This document shows positions 49,101 through 61,100 of a stretch of 64,000 nucleotides of DNA, piece after piece (the first letter of the stretch is position 1; each line of letters begins with the position of its first letter). The stretch is taken from assembly GCA_030062745.1 (NCBI GenBank), contig CP099854.1:13402153-13466152 (forward strand), in the 5' to 3' direction. The notes under the pieces are model-generated. The model saw nothing but the letters and a program-made list of their open reading frames with translations. It searched no databases and had not been told where the DNA came from. This DNA is from Capitulum mitella. Its lineage: Eukaryota > Arthropoda > Thecostraca > Pollicipedomorpha > Pollicipedidae. Position numbers and translations under genes: made by a program.

Positions 49101-52100
49101 TGATCTGAAGGGCGATTGGAATCTCTGACATCGCATATCCTCCTCATTGTAACGTATCACTACTGAACGTACATGAAAACTGCTAGACTCATATAATCCA
49201 ATGCTAGACTCATGCAATCCAAATCTGGCACACGTCGTAGCATGTAAGATAAACACTTTTGGGAGAGTGTCGAGCTGTGACGCGTAAAAACAACACGAAC
49301 AGAGGTTCTCAGATATATCATGTGTTTCTCATTACGACAAATGTGTGATAATGCCACCCTGCTTGCAAACAAATTAGCCCAGCCCTTCAAAGTTTTCACA
49401 TGACGTATTTCACTTTGCTCGTTCGAAATGCATGCCATTTGCTGAGTGTTAATTCCGAATTCATCATGAAACACCAATGAGACCCATTTTATAACACATT
49501 CCGGACTCTTCCAAATTAGACCAGATTTGGCCTTAACAACTGTCGCATATTCACTGACCAGAATATTATATCTTGGCATACAGCCGTTTGTTGTGCAGAA
49601 TGACAGGAATCTCTGACATCGCCTGTTCTCCCCATTGTACCATAGTTTCTTCCTTCTCCCCACAGTAAAATTATTGAGTGTACATAAAAACTGTCTCTCA
49701 TGTCATCGGCACCAGAGTTTACACATATCGTAGAAGGTACTATGAGGAGTTTGGAAGAGTGTCGAGCTGTGAAACCTACACACGACGAGTACAGGTGTTC
49801 TCAGTTACGTCATGTGCTTCAGATGAGAACAAATGCGTGATATAATGCCACCCTGCGTGAACACAGACTAGCCCAATGCGATATACAGCTTTTCACATGA
49901 CGTATTTTACTTTGGTCTTTTCAACGACATGCCATTTCTTGCGAGTTATTTTCGAATTTTGCGTGTTATTTCCGATTTATCATCAAACACCAAAATCACA
50001 TATTCTATGACACGTAACTTTCCGGATTTGATCTTTCAAATTTTACTCTTTCAAATTTGACCAGATTTGGCACAAACATCTATCGTAATACGTGACATCA
50101 CCTGCCAGAATATTATACGGTGATATACAGCCATTTGTTCTGAAGAGCCGCTGGAATCTCTGACACCGCCTATTCTCCTCACTGTGAAGTACCACTATTA
50201 AATGTTTACAACACACTATTAAACTATTACCACTATTACCACTATTAAATGTTTAAAACCACAGGCTGAGACTCTTTTAATGGCATGTCACTCGAAACAG
50301 TAAAGTGCAGTACGTCAAATGAATAGCTTTGGAACGTTCTTGGCTAGGTTGTTTACATGCGAGGTGGCATTATCAGTCATGTGCGGTGACGTGGAGCACC
50401 GGAATATTTGAGAACTTCTCTACTTGTCGTTTTTAAGTGCCACAGCTCGACACTCTCCACAAAACTGTCCCTTTTCCCCGTTATGACGTGGGCCAAATTC
50501 GACGCCGATTGAACTGCCAGTTTTTATGAGCATTCAATAGTGGGAAGAACAGACGACGTCAGTGGGAACAACAGACGATGTCAGAAATTCCAGTTGCTCT
50601 GCAGAACAAAGAGCTGTGTGTCACGTTATAATATTCTGACAGGTAATGCCACATATTATGATAATTCGGCCAAATTTGGTCAAATCTGAGCGAGTCCGGA
50701 ATATGTCATAAAATGTCATTTTGTTGCTTCATGACAAAACGGAAATGTGAAGCAACAAAGGACATGCCATTCGAAAGAGCACAGTGAAATACGCCAAGTG
50801 AAAAGCTTTGAGGCTCGATGGCCTGGTCAGTTTTCACGCATGACAGTTTTCAGCTTCACTAGACAGTTTTTACTCATGTCACATATTTGTTTTAATCTTA
50901 GCACATGATGCATTTGAGAACCCTTTCTATTCATAGTTTTAACTGCCACAGCTCGACAAGTTTTCAGAAAACTGTTCCAGTTACCTGTTATGACGTATGC
51001 TAAATTTTGCGCCGATTGAATGAGTCCCTGGCAATTATTATGTACGTTCAGTAGTGGTACTTTGCAATGTGGAAAGTAGGCAACGTCAAAGATTTCAATC
51101 GCTCTACAGACATGGTCATATGTGAAAGTATAATATTCCGGTTGGTGACACAGCATACTGTGATGGTCGTTTCTGCCAAATCTGGCCAGATTCAGAAGAG
51201 TTCGGAATGTGTCGCAAAATGTGTCAGTATGATGTTTGATGACGAGTAGGGAAGCAACAAGCAACAAATGGTATGCCATTCGAAAAAGAACAGTGAAATA
51301 TGTCATAAGAATGGCTTTACAGTGCGCTGGGCTAGTTTGCACGCAAGATAGCATCATCATACATTTACCATGATCTGGAGCACATGATATATTTGGGAAC
51401 TTCTGTACTCGTTTTTTGAATGCCACAACTCGTAACTCCTCCAAAATTACTCTTGTTGCCTGTTATAAAGTGCACGAACTTTGGCGTGGATTAAATGAGT
51501 CTCTAGCAGTTTTCATGTACGCTGAATGGCAGTACAGAATAGGCGAAGTCGGATATTCCGATCATTTTACGGAAGAAACGGCTGGGTGTCACGGCGTAAT
51601 TTCCTCGCTTTCAATGCATTACATAACACAACGAATAACACAATAACGAAATAAATTTTGAATCGATCCAAGGAGTCCATTGAATGCTGACCTTGAGCTC
51701 AAAGTGTCATGGGGGGGGGGGGGCAGTTTTGGCTGTAACGTCTTTCAGATGTCAGTTCTGAATATTATTTTCATTTTTATTTTCATTTTTCTTTATTTTT
51801 TTGTAACCGATTACACAAAGAACCGGAACGCGGAATCAGACAGTTAATGGCATATTGGTGCTTTATTTGTCTACAAAAAAACGCCTGGAATGCATATATT
51901 GGCCATTTCTGGGTAGCTAATGTAATAGTAGCCGCGTCACGTCAACTTTTTGTGCAACTTTCCACGTATTCAAAGAAAAAGGGGAAAGGAAATGCGATCC
52001 CATCACAAAAGGCTCCTGACTATACGGACTTGACCGAAAGTAGTTAACCTTGTATTGCTTCAAAGAATTCGAAAAATAAAACTGCATGTCCGATCAGTTG

Positions 52101-55100
52101 CTATTGTTCCTGGAAGTCAGGCGAAATCAGTTTACCCGTAAAAGTTCTAAGGGTTAAGTTTTATGGATGTTGACCTCTGGTCTCAACTAAATAAGTACCC
52201 ATGCATGACCTTATCTCACAAATTTGACATAAGGTGCCAACAAATTCAGGAATACGTACTCGAAATTTCAGTGGGCTCCGCTTTTTGGTTTTCAGCTATC
52301 GCCGAAAAACCGAATGGGACACACAGCTTTTCTCGGCTTGGCGCGGGTTAATGATCATCTGATACGCATACTTGGTACCTCAAAGAGTCGAAGGCGATTT
52401 CCTGCAGTCATGGTAAACGCACCACCATGGAGTTAGAAAGGAGTCCATGTTCTTCGGGTTCAGATTCCTTTCATCGGGCAGATATCTGGTTATGAAGCTT
52501 TCCAATATTTCATACACTTGCTTTATATTTGTTTTTGAATTCGCAGGCTTTCCAGAGGAAGCAGAAAAGCACCTGCTACATCTGCCACAAGAATACGGCG
52601 TCGTGTTTGGACCTCCTGCGCCCCAAGGACCTCCGTGACCTGCGTTCGTGACAACGCACTGTACTTGGAAGGAATCAGGTGTGCCAGTTCGGCCTCGCAG
52701 CTGATGACGTTACGAAATTGCTCACTTGTGGAACCACCTTTGCGGTGTTCGTACATAAAGTTTGTTATTTGAAGTGCGGTTCTGATGACGAGCATGACCT
52801 TGAAAATCGACATTGGCCTCAGAGTACCGCATAAAGTCGCTGGTGATGGGCAAATGAGAGATTTTTGTGCTGTTTCAAACGCGAGTTTGATTTAAGTTTT
52901 GCTTCTGGCGGGGCGAGTCTGGTTTTGCGCTCGGCTTTGCGTCTCCTGTTGCGCATACCTGTGATCTGGTGCGCGTTCATACCCGTGCGTGATTTGGCTA
53001 GCAAACCCAGTAATGAATACCACGTGATGTCGCAACGCGTTGCTGCCCATTTGAAACAGGTCAAAGTTCATGTGGATTTGAGGCGAGAATTTGGTGGACT
53101 GGGTTTGCCCACCTAGCAAGAGTACAATGAAGTTATAATTACTCGTTTGATATGGTTAGGGAACTTGCAACAAACGAGCAATTTTACTTCCAAGCAGGGG
53201 ATAAGTACGTTGGCGGATCTCCCACTCCGAAATCGAGGGTTTTCGAAACCCCACGTACCAGAGTAAACAGTCCGGGTTACCTGCCTGATGAGAGCTTTTG
53301 GTTCGAGGTTAACCCCTGGATCAGGAATACATCAAAAGGAGTAATTCTCAGGGTATGGGTAAGATACCATCGGATTGAAGGCAAATTTCGCAGCTATTTC
53401 TGGAGTGAAAAACCGTTGTTGATCCTAGCCACCCGTAGAGGGTTAACTCTCTGAGCGGGAGCAAAATTGTTTTCATTGCATATTGTTCCCGAAACCATTT
53501 TCAGCCATATTATTCCGATAAGGAATACCAAAATTATTCATGCGTTGTGCTTATTGGAGTTGTTAACAAACCATATGGTTTCATACTAAACGGCCATAAA
53601 AGCCTTTTTTATACGCTTACTCATGATTTAGCTGTTCTGCAGGCGCTGCGAAGCTCTTGGCTTAACCGCTCATGCTGATTCTTTCATGTCCTCATTTACT
53701 GAACAACATGACAGACATAATCTCTCTTTCCGGATTATGCACGAGGAGTAACCTATGTTAACTTCTGGTCTGAGCAAAGATGGCCCGATTTCCCGTGACT
53801 GGCTGACTCGCTCTGTGGGCTCCGAAACATCCGTTATGTCTTATTCGGAGCTGTTGAAAAACTTCATCTTCTACGCTTCTCCTTAAAATTATCGTCAACT
53901 CCCGAAAATCAGAATGATGAAAAATTCAAAAATATCCTAGTGTTAGAAAAAAAAACAGAAAACGTTGCGATATGTTACGTGTAGAAAACATGCGCAATAA
54001 AACTCACAAAGTTTCGGTGTGGTAAAGGAAGCGGGTTCTGGTACTGGTCAGGTTTTGGTACAGAAAAAACCTCGTCCGCATAAAAATACGGTTAAAAAGT
54101 GACGCCACAGGCCCGGTGCATAGTTGTGTCTCGCGAGTTCCTGACCGACATGACCAACGGAGCTCCTCGAAACACATTTCCCTCTTTGAACAGTTTCGCT
54201 GGTAGCCATTTAACACGATCGAAATGAACTAAATCTTCAGGAGTTTGGAGTCCGGGCTATCATGCTTGAAAAATATGAATATAGGTGGCAGTGATAACTT
54301 CCGCAATCCAATTCATTTAGAGTACCTTACTCTGCAACAAAGAGGCCTCTTTGGTTTATAGCGCATGCGAGCGATACAATCCTTGCGATATGAATAACAT
54401 TATGGTTTTTTGCAGGTTGATCAATTAAACAACTGGACAACCACCAGCTTAATGAAACATTTGAAAGCATCAGAGGCTTGGCCGCTTTGCAAAATATCAG
54501 TGCGTACAGTGACATTCCACATTTTCAGATATCACAAAAGCCGAATCGTCTGTTATGCCGCTGTCTGCTGGCCATCAAACTTCTGGTCTGTCCTGCGGTG
54601 CGTTCGAAGCCAAAGTGTACGTCTACTACTGTTTCACTTGGCAACATTCACGTTTATGGACACAGGCAGCTGCAGCGGCCGTCTCACCACCAAGCATAAG
54701 ATGCATGGCGTGCTTGCGTCCGCGATATTCAAGACTGCGATATGTGGTTCACGGTTCAGTAGCCAGAGGCTTATTCGTGTCGCATGTCTTGACTGTGACA
54801 ATTGGGGAGCATGTTCAAAAACAAATTTGCGGTTGACCTCCAGCTTCCAAATCACTGTCGTGCGGTTTTCTGTAAAGCCGTGACCAGTGTCATACGTCCA
54901 TTAAAACTGTCCCAATAGAGCCTGCATGATGTCCAGAAATGTTTGTGGATACTACGTCCTCATAAGTCGGGCATTCAATAGGAAATTGTTAAAATAGGCC
55001 CCGGTTTGCATGGTGCTGAAAACCATGCAGTTCTCTTCCTGTGGCATGTCATGTCCTTACATTTCACTTGCTCCACAGCAATGCGCTATACACATGCCAA

Positions 55101-58100
55101 AAAGGCGCTTTTCCGAACGTAACCTGCTGGGAAAACCGTCAAATCTGATTGCTTAACGACGTTCTTTATCATTTGAGTTTCTTCTTATCGAAGCTGCCGT
55201 AGCGTCCAAGCGCCAAAAAGGCCAAGCTGACGCTTAAGCCAAGGCCACTTTGGCTTTTCGGCGAGACTACCTTTTCCCCTCATGGTGTTTTTGAACTGCT
55301 CCGTAATGACAATGAATATCATGGACGTGCTCATGGGTAGCAATTGTTTTAAAAGTTAGTGTGGCGAAGGTCAGGGTTAGTACCATACATTCAATTCCCC
55401 CATCCCCATTATTTTTTTCACGGGATTTCAACCATTTCATTTTCGATTTGGATGAAAATGACGTAGAAAAGACCTGTATTTCTGCAAGTTACAGGTTTAC
55501 ACCACAGCATAGTGTAAACCAGTATAGAACAGTGCAGGAAACTAAACGGTGCACACACTTCACATATTGCGCTGCGTGCAGGCAGGGGCGTGGGAACTTC
55601 TTCAAAGTTGGGGAGGAGAAAAGAAGCATTTTGGATCAGTTCTTTCCAGTCCGCACCCATAGGGTCAATGTTAAAATAAAAAAAATTGGGAGGGGCAGCA
55701 ACTGCCCCTTCCGCTTCCCGTGTCCTTGAGCTGCTCTTAACGCCAGTTATTGAGAAAGTTCACATTTTCGGCATCCTTTGCAGGGAACGCCCAGTGAGGC
55801 TGGCATGCAGATGTTGTATGTTATAGGCCAGCTCCTATGTTGAATTTTTTCGTGGGAAGTAAGATCGATTGCATTTATTATTTGCTGAAAGGTAACATAG
55901 TATTTAGTATGTAGGCACAATTTCAATTTTAATTTGGTTGGGAAGGTTAGATGACTAAGGTTAGATTTTTTGGCTCCACCGCACATTGACACCATTGTTT
56001 TAGCTGACACGTGGTACGTAGGTACCTACTCCTGGTCAAAGTTAGCCTGAGAGGCGCCTTCGGAGTCTCAATGGGCTTTGGGACAGACACACCCTACACG
56101 GCACAGGACTGGAGTGCTCTTTGACATTATTCCATGGCCTGTGTGTTTCTGCTATGCAATTTATTTCCATTTTCCACTTCACAGTTTTGCGAAAAAATGG
56201 ATTCGGGTGTGGATAGCTACATGCCACACCCAGTTTTGCAAACGCTCACTGTTGAAGTTGGTGTGATACGCCCATGGTAAATATCCGCTTGTACTGCGGA
56301 ATGCCTAGAGGGGAGATAAATGCGCCAAGCATAACAACAAACCAAGCATGCCAACAAGGACAACCGAATCCAGATTCAGAGATGATTGCAGCAGGCTGCG
56401 TTCGCATGAAGTTACCTCAGCCAGTAGGCCCAGAAACATTCCAGAAATTCACACATCACTCAAACACAAACAGGTTGTAGGCCAGGTCTTATGTTGAAAA
56501 TATTTTGTAGGAAGTTAGATCGATTTTATTTGTTATTTGCTGAAAAGTAACATGATATTTAGTATGTGGGCACTAATTTTATTTGGGCTGGAAGCGGACT
56601 GAGGCACATTGTTACCCTAGGCACAATAATTTTCGCTCACCATTTGGCAGGGGCGGTGCTAAGGATTTTTTTACTGTGGGTTGCTACCAGGGACGCAGGC
56701 GTAACGATTAGCTCTTGAAAGGAGACCCCACACTCAAAACTGGGTTTACCCCGAAGTAACGCCACTTCATTTCGCGGTTTACGATCTTTACAATGTAAAA
56801 TCTGTCGCTTATCTGGCCGAAATGGCGGTAAAATTCGTCATCGTTCTGCGGCACATTTTGCGCTTTGCATTGAGAAACAAACCGTCATGAAAGCAAACTT
56901 TGCCTCAATATATCTGCAGTTTAATTTCAGAGGCAAAATGGCGTTATGAAATTTTGCTGCACTATGCACAGGATTCCAGGTCTCTATGGGAGTCGGGCTG
57001 ACAACCGTCTTGCACCAGCTGGTGCCGTTAAAATGCGTAAACGTCCAGAATACTTCGATATGTGCAATATACTTCACAATTGTATTTCGCCTTGCGAGTT
57101 ACGCTTATTATGGGGTACTGGGTATAAGCAATACTCCATAATCAAATAACTGTGGAGCTCTGGTACCCTACGTAACCCACGATGACGCTGCCCGTGCCAT
57201 TCGCGCCCACAAGGCGTTTTTCTGGTTATTCTTCACTTTTTTGTTTGACTTATTGCACTCCCATGTCATAAAACGACCAGCATCATGCAAAAAAGGCTAA
57301 GCTTGTTGCGGAACTCACGGTCCCACAACTCAAGTGTCTCCAGTTACGGAGTCTTCTTTTTTTCAAACACCGAACCAGAGAGCGACATAGGATTCTTGTT
57401 GCACCGTGCAACAGTGTAACCAGAAGTGTCACCGAGAGACTCGGTTTTAGCCCAAATTCGGGCGTCCGTAGCGCATACTGCAGCCCAGTGCCCGTGACGC
57501 TCGACAGACCCTGTTTTCGTAGTCGGTTTGGCTTTGATTCCGAACGGCCAGTTTTGCTTCGTTTATCAACGACTGGTGTGACTCGGCTAACCGTGGCCGG
57601 TTTCACAGGATGACACCCTGGGTAACACCCACTGCAGGCCTGGGTACCGTCCTTGACAGATCTGGAAGCCCACGGTCTTCGTCCGAGCTAATGTACTTTC
57701 TACTAAACCAGTTTCGGATTTTCTCCCCGATCTCACGATTGCACGCGACGGCTGAGGATGTCAACGTCCCGATGGGCTTGCAAGACGCGGCGTTTCGCCA
57801 TCAGTAGCGGTGGAACGTGTTCCAGCCAGGGAGCGCCAGCTGCTTTTCGAGCCATTTCTTTCCTCGCAGTGTCATGACATTAATGGTAAACTTTGCCATC
57901 TGAGGGGGTCATTTCGTCCTCCTCCGCTTCCGCCGCCACTGCTCGCCATTATGACATTTCTTGACATTGGGAGATCGTGAAATGTGCGTTTTGGCGGGAG
58001 GCGTGCTTACTGTTCGTTCAGGAAACGCGCCGTCATGCTGACCATCAGGCTCTGCAAGGGCGCTATTTTTCTCGTGGAGTTCAGCCGTCCACTTCAAGCA

Positions 58101-61100
58101 CCAGCGGATCGGGTTTAATTGAGCACAGCCACGATACCAACGTGTAGCATAGTAAGAGTTCGCCTGCGGCACTGACCTTTCAGCACTGACCCCAGCTTAA
58201 GCCGATTATCGCGTGCTGTGCGTCCGTCTAGCCAAAACGGCCGTAAAAGAGTGTAGCAAATGGCCCGTCTGCTTCAAATTCAAAGCGCGTTTTTAAATAC
58301 CGTGCCCACTACGTTTGTTGGCGTACGAGCACAGCAGTGCAAGCGCACGAAGCGTGCGAAGAAGAAGCACAAACCACGTAAGAAGCAGCAGCGCAAACCA
58401 CGTGCGGAGCAGGAGCGTCAACCACGTACCAGCACAGAAGCACAAATCACATACAAGGTAGCAGCACCGATTGGAGGACACTTCGGTGCGAGTACCGAGG
58501 CTTAACAGCATGCAAAGGAACAACATGCGCTGCTTTTTCGCGAACCAGGAACAATACACACTGCCTTTTCGCGGAGCAAAAATACCATGAAAAGCTGAGG
58601 TCAAGGTCAAACTGGCTCGGCGGCCCAAAGATATCTTGCAATTGCTCTCATACGGGACTATCCACCAGCCCGATCGAAAGCTGTTCTAAATTTTGACCCA
58701 TGCGGAGCTCCTCCGCTCGGGAATACACGCAACTCCACAGCCGTAGCTCTACAGCCTTGGCTCATACATAGCTCCACGTCCTTGGCTGACATGTAGCTCT
58801 ACAGCCTTGGCTCATACGTAGCTCCACAGCCTTGGCTCATATATAGCTCCACAGCCTTGGCTGACATGTAGCCCTACAGCCTTGGCTCGCACGTAGCTCC
58901 ACAGCCTTGGCTCAAACGTAGCTCCACGGCCTTGGCTGACATGTAGCCCTACAGCCTTGGCTCACATGTAGCTCCACAGCCTTGGTTCGTGTTTCTTGGC
59001 CCTTTGATCGGCCGGCCATTTCACGGCCAGCAGTCTGTTACCGTCCGATCTGTCTCGCGGCTCTCCGGAAACCATTCCCCATTGTTTGATGCCGCCACAG
59101 CTACCCTCCCTTATGCTCGTGGTCATTGCTCCTGCTGCTACCCCTCTCCTCCACTGAGTTTTCTGTTCCTCGTAGACAAGCGCGAGTGTTACCCGCCCCA
59201 GCCTGACCCCTCATCGTCATCCCGAATCTGGAATGCCGGGAAGATGAACAGTTTTGCTTTGTCCCACACATACGCAGAGGAGCGGTAGGCGCCAGGGCGA
59301 GCATCGACCCCGCCTTCCTATAGTTAAATGGCGACCCTGCAGCGTTGCATGGACTTCTAAATCTTCACTTTTTCTTCTTCTAAATCCACTTCTTCTTCTA
59401 AATCCACTAACGTCCTATCCGCGCGTTTTTTTGCCTTCCGACGTCTCCGGCCTCGCGAGCTGTCGTGATCTGCTCCTGACCTGTCAGATATTTCAGCCAG
59501 CTAGTGTTAAATATAGCTTGCTACACGTGAGTGTTAGATCTTTGTTTGTGCAGTTTTGCGGGTGCCTGACTTGATTCCATACGCCCGCCTGCTTTTTATC
59601 TATCTTGATGAGTGCGTGGAAGCGTCACATACCATTGCAGCAACGTAGCTCTATGCAAATACAAACGCAAACTACCCCGTAACCCCCCGCCAAGACCCAT
59701 TCCGTGACTGGCCGTCCATCCCAGGGCCATCGTAGCCACGTTTTGAGTTCCTCCCGTTGCACTCCTCGCGGGGCACTCACCGTCCCGTGACGGCTTGGTA
59801 CACATCCGGCTGCAGGATCAGTGGCTGAGTCTTGCAGATGGTGACGGCGAACTTTTGCTGGGCCGACTCGTCCACCTCGTACGACTTGACCATTTCAGCC
59901 TGAATGAACTTCACCAGGCTGATGCTGCTCTGCGGAGCAGGAACTTTGCTGGTTTTTGACGAAAATTCGGCGTTTTTTGTACGTAGTTCACACTGCAGAG
60001 ACATTTCCTAACCCATTAACGCCCAGGCATAAAAAGGTTTCCAATTACGAATAATTTCTTTGGTCGACCGCAAAGTCTGATGCTGGTCAAATCACTATTT
60101 TTTCGTGAAAATTCCAAGACGTCAAGCCAATGGACGCCACCTCTTAACTGCATAAGGACAGCGGCTCCCGGTTTCCAGAACCTTGTACATGCTACAAAAA
60201 GAGCAATGTCGAGCCATCCTACACACCGGACACTGGGCGTTAATGAGTCTGATTTTCGTCAACTGTACAAACCTCTTAATCAGATCCTAAAAATCCAGAT
60301 GTCGTTTCGCTCAAAAGGAACGGGTTTCACACTCTTCAAATAGCCAGATTTGGAATGTTTCCTTTCAGAGCTGAGAGGACCTGAAACTGAGAGTTTCAGA
60401 CCTGGAACTGAGAGCGTTTCACTCGTTTGGCTCGCCGTTTCGTACCGTCATAATCAAGGCATTTATTACCCGACCGACTTCACCCGCAGTGGCCTTGTCA
60501 TGGTGAAGCGAACTGAAGGAAACTCATGCTGGTTGTCAGCTGACTTGCTTAGGGTGACTGACAGCAAACGGCGCTGGCTAACAACTAACATCCCTGACGT
60601 ATTGATGGCCATACCGACAAAGGCGATAACTGAGAAGAATTAATGGTCGTTTATGCGATGGAAAATTAAATGCACTTTGCTCATTTGTTGATTCATTCGC
60701 AAACCACCCAGGGACGTGACCTGGAGGGAAGTTCGTGTCTGATCACGCGAAGTCCAGCAGTAAATTGGCTGAAGCTAAGGGTATGTAACGGGCGCGTTAC
60801 ATTTCAACCATGAAATGGAATCGGGTACATCATTTTGTGTTCTTTTGCGACCCCAGCCCATCAATATAAATTTGGACCCCGCAGCTATGCATTTAGGCGC
60901 CAACAACGTAGTTGAACATATCGAGCCCCAAAATCTTACACAGGAAGTAGTAGTGGGAGTTCCTCAAAACAGTTACAAAATTGGTATTGGAGCGGTCCGA
61001 TTATACTCTTTTGCATACTAATAATATTTAGTGTCAACTGGTTTTGCGCAATCGGACGTGAAAGGGTCTGAAAAACAAGTTGTACTCAGTATGGGCAATG

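Larger units (their letters stand above)
34770..59780 (-). other. DEG/ENaC 25-kb intron
   Basis: The phases (2 to 2) and protein alignment on both sides join directly, so this 25,011-bp stretch is one intron. I found no other exon of the channel and no convincing nested gene on either strand. It holds SINE copies, AGGTCA-rich repeats, microsatellites, tandem duplications and a palindromic repeat array, listed separately. Stretches not listed (35300-35780, 40150-43050, 43200-44600, 51700-55700, 56700-58700 in part) show nothing I can name. A plus-strand segment at about 52550-52640 reads QRKQKSTCYICHKNTASC, a CxxC zinc-finger-like fragment of unknown origin. Confidence 0.7.

Noticed and set aside
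49160-49663. 167-codon minus-strand frame and the 205-codon frame at 50827-51444
   Set aside because: They lie in the palindromic repeat array and are not conserved as frames between units.
52523-53119. Possible nested gene at 52.5-53.1 kb
   Set aside because: A CxxC fragment and several open frames on both strands, but no frame can be extended or matched to a family; left as a note within the intron.
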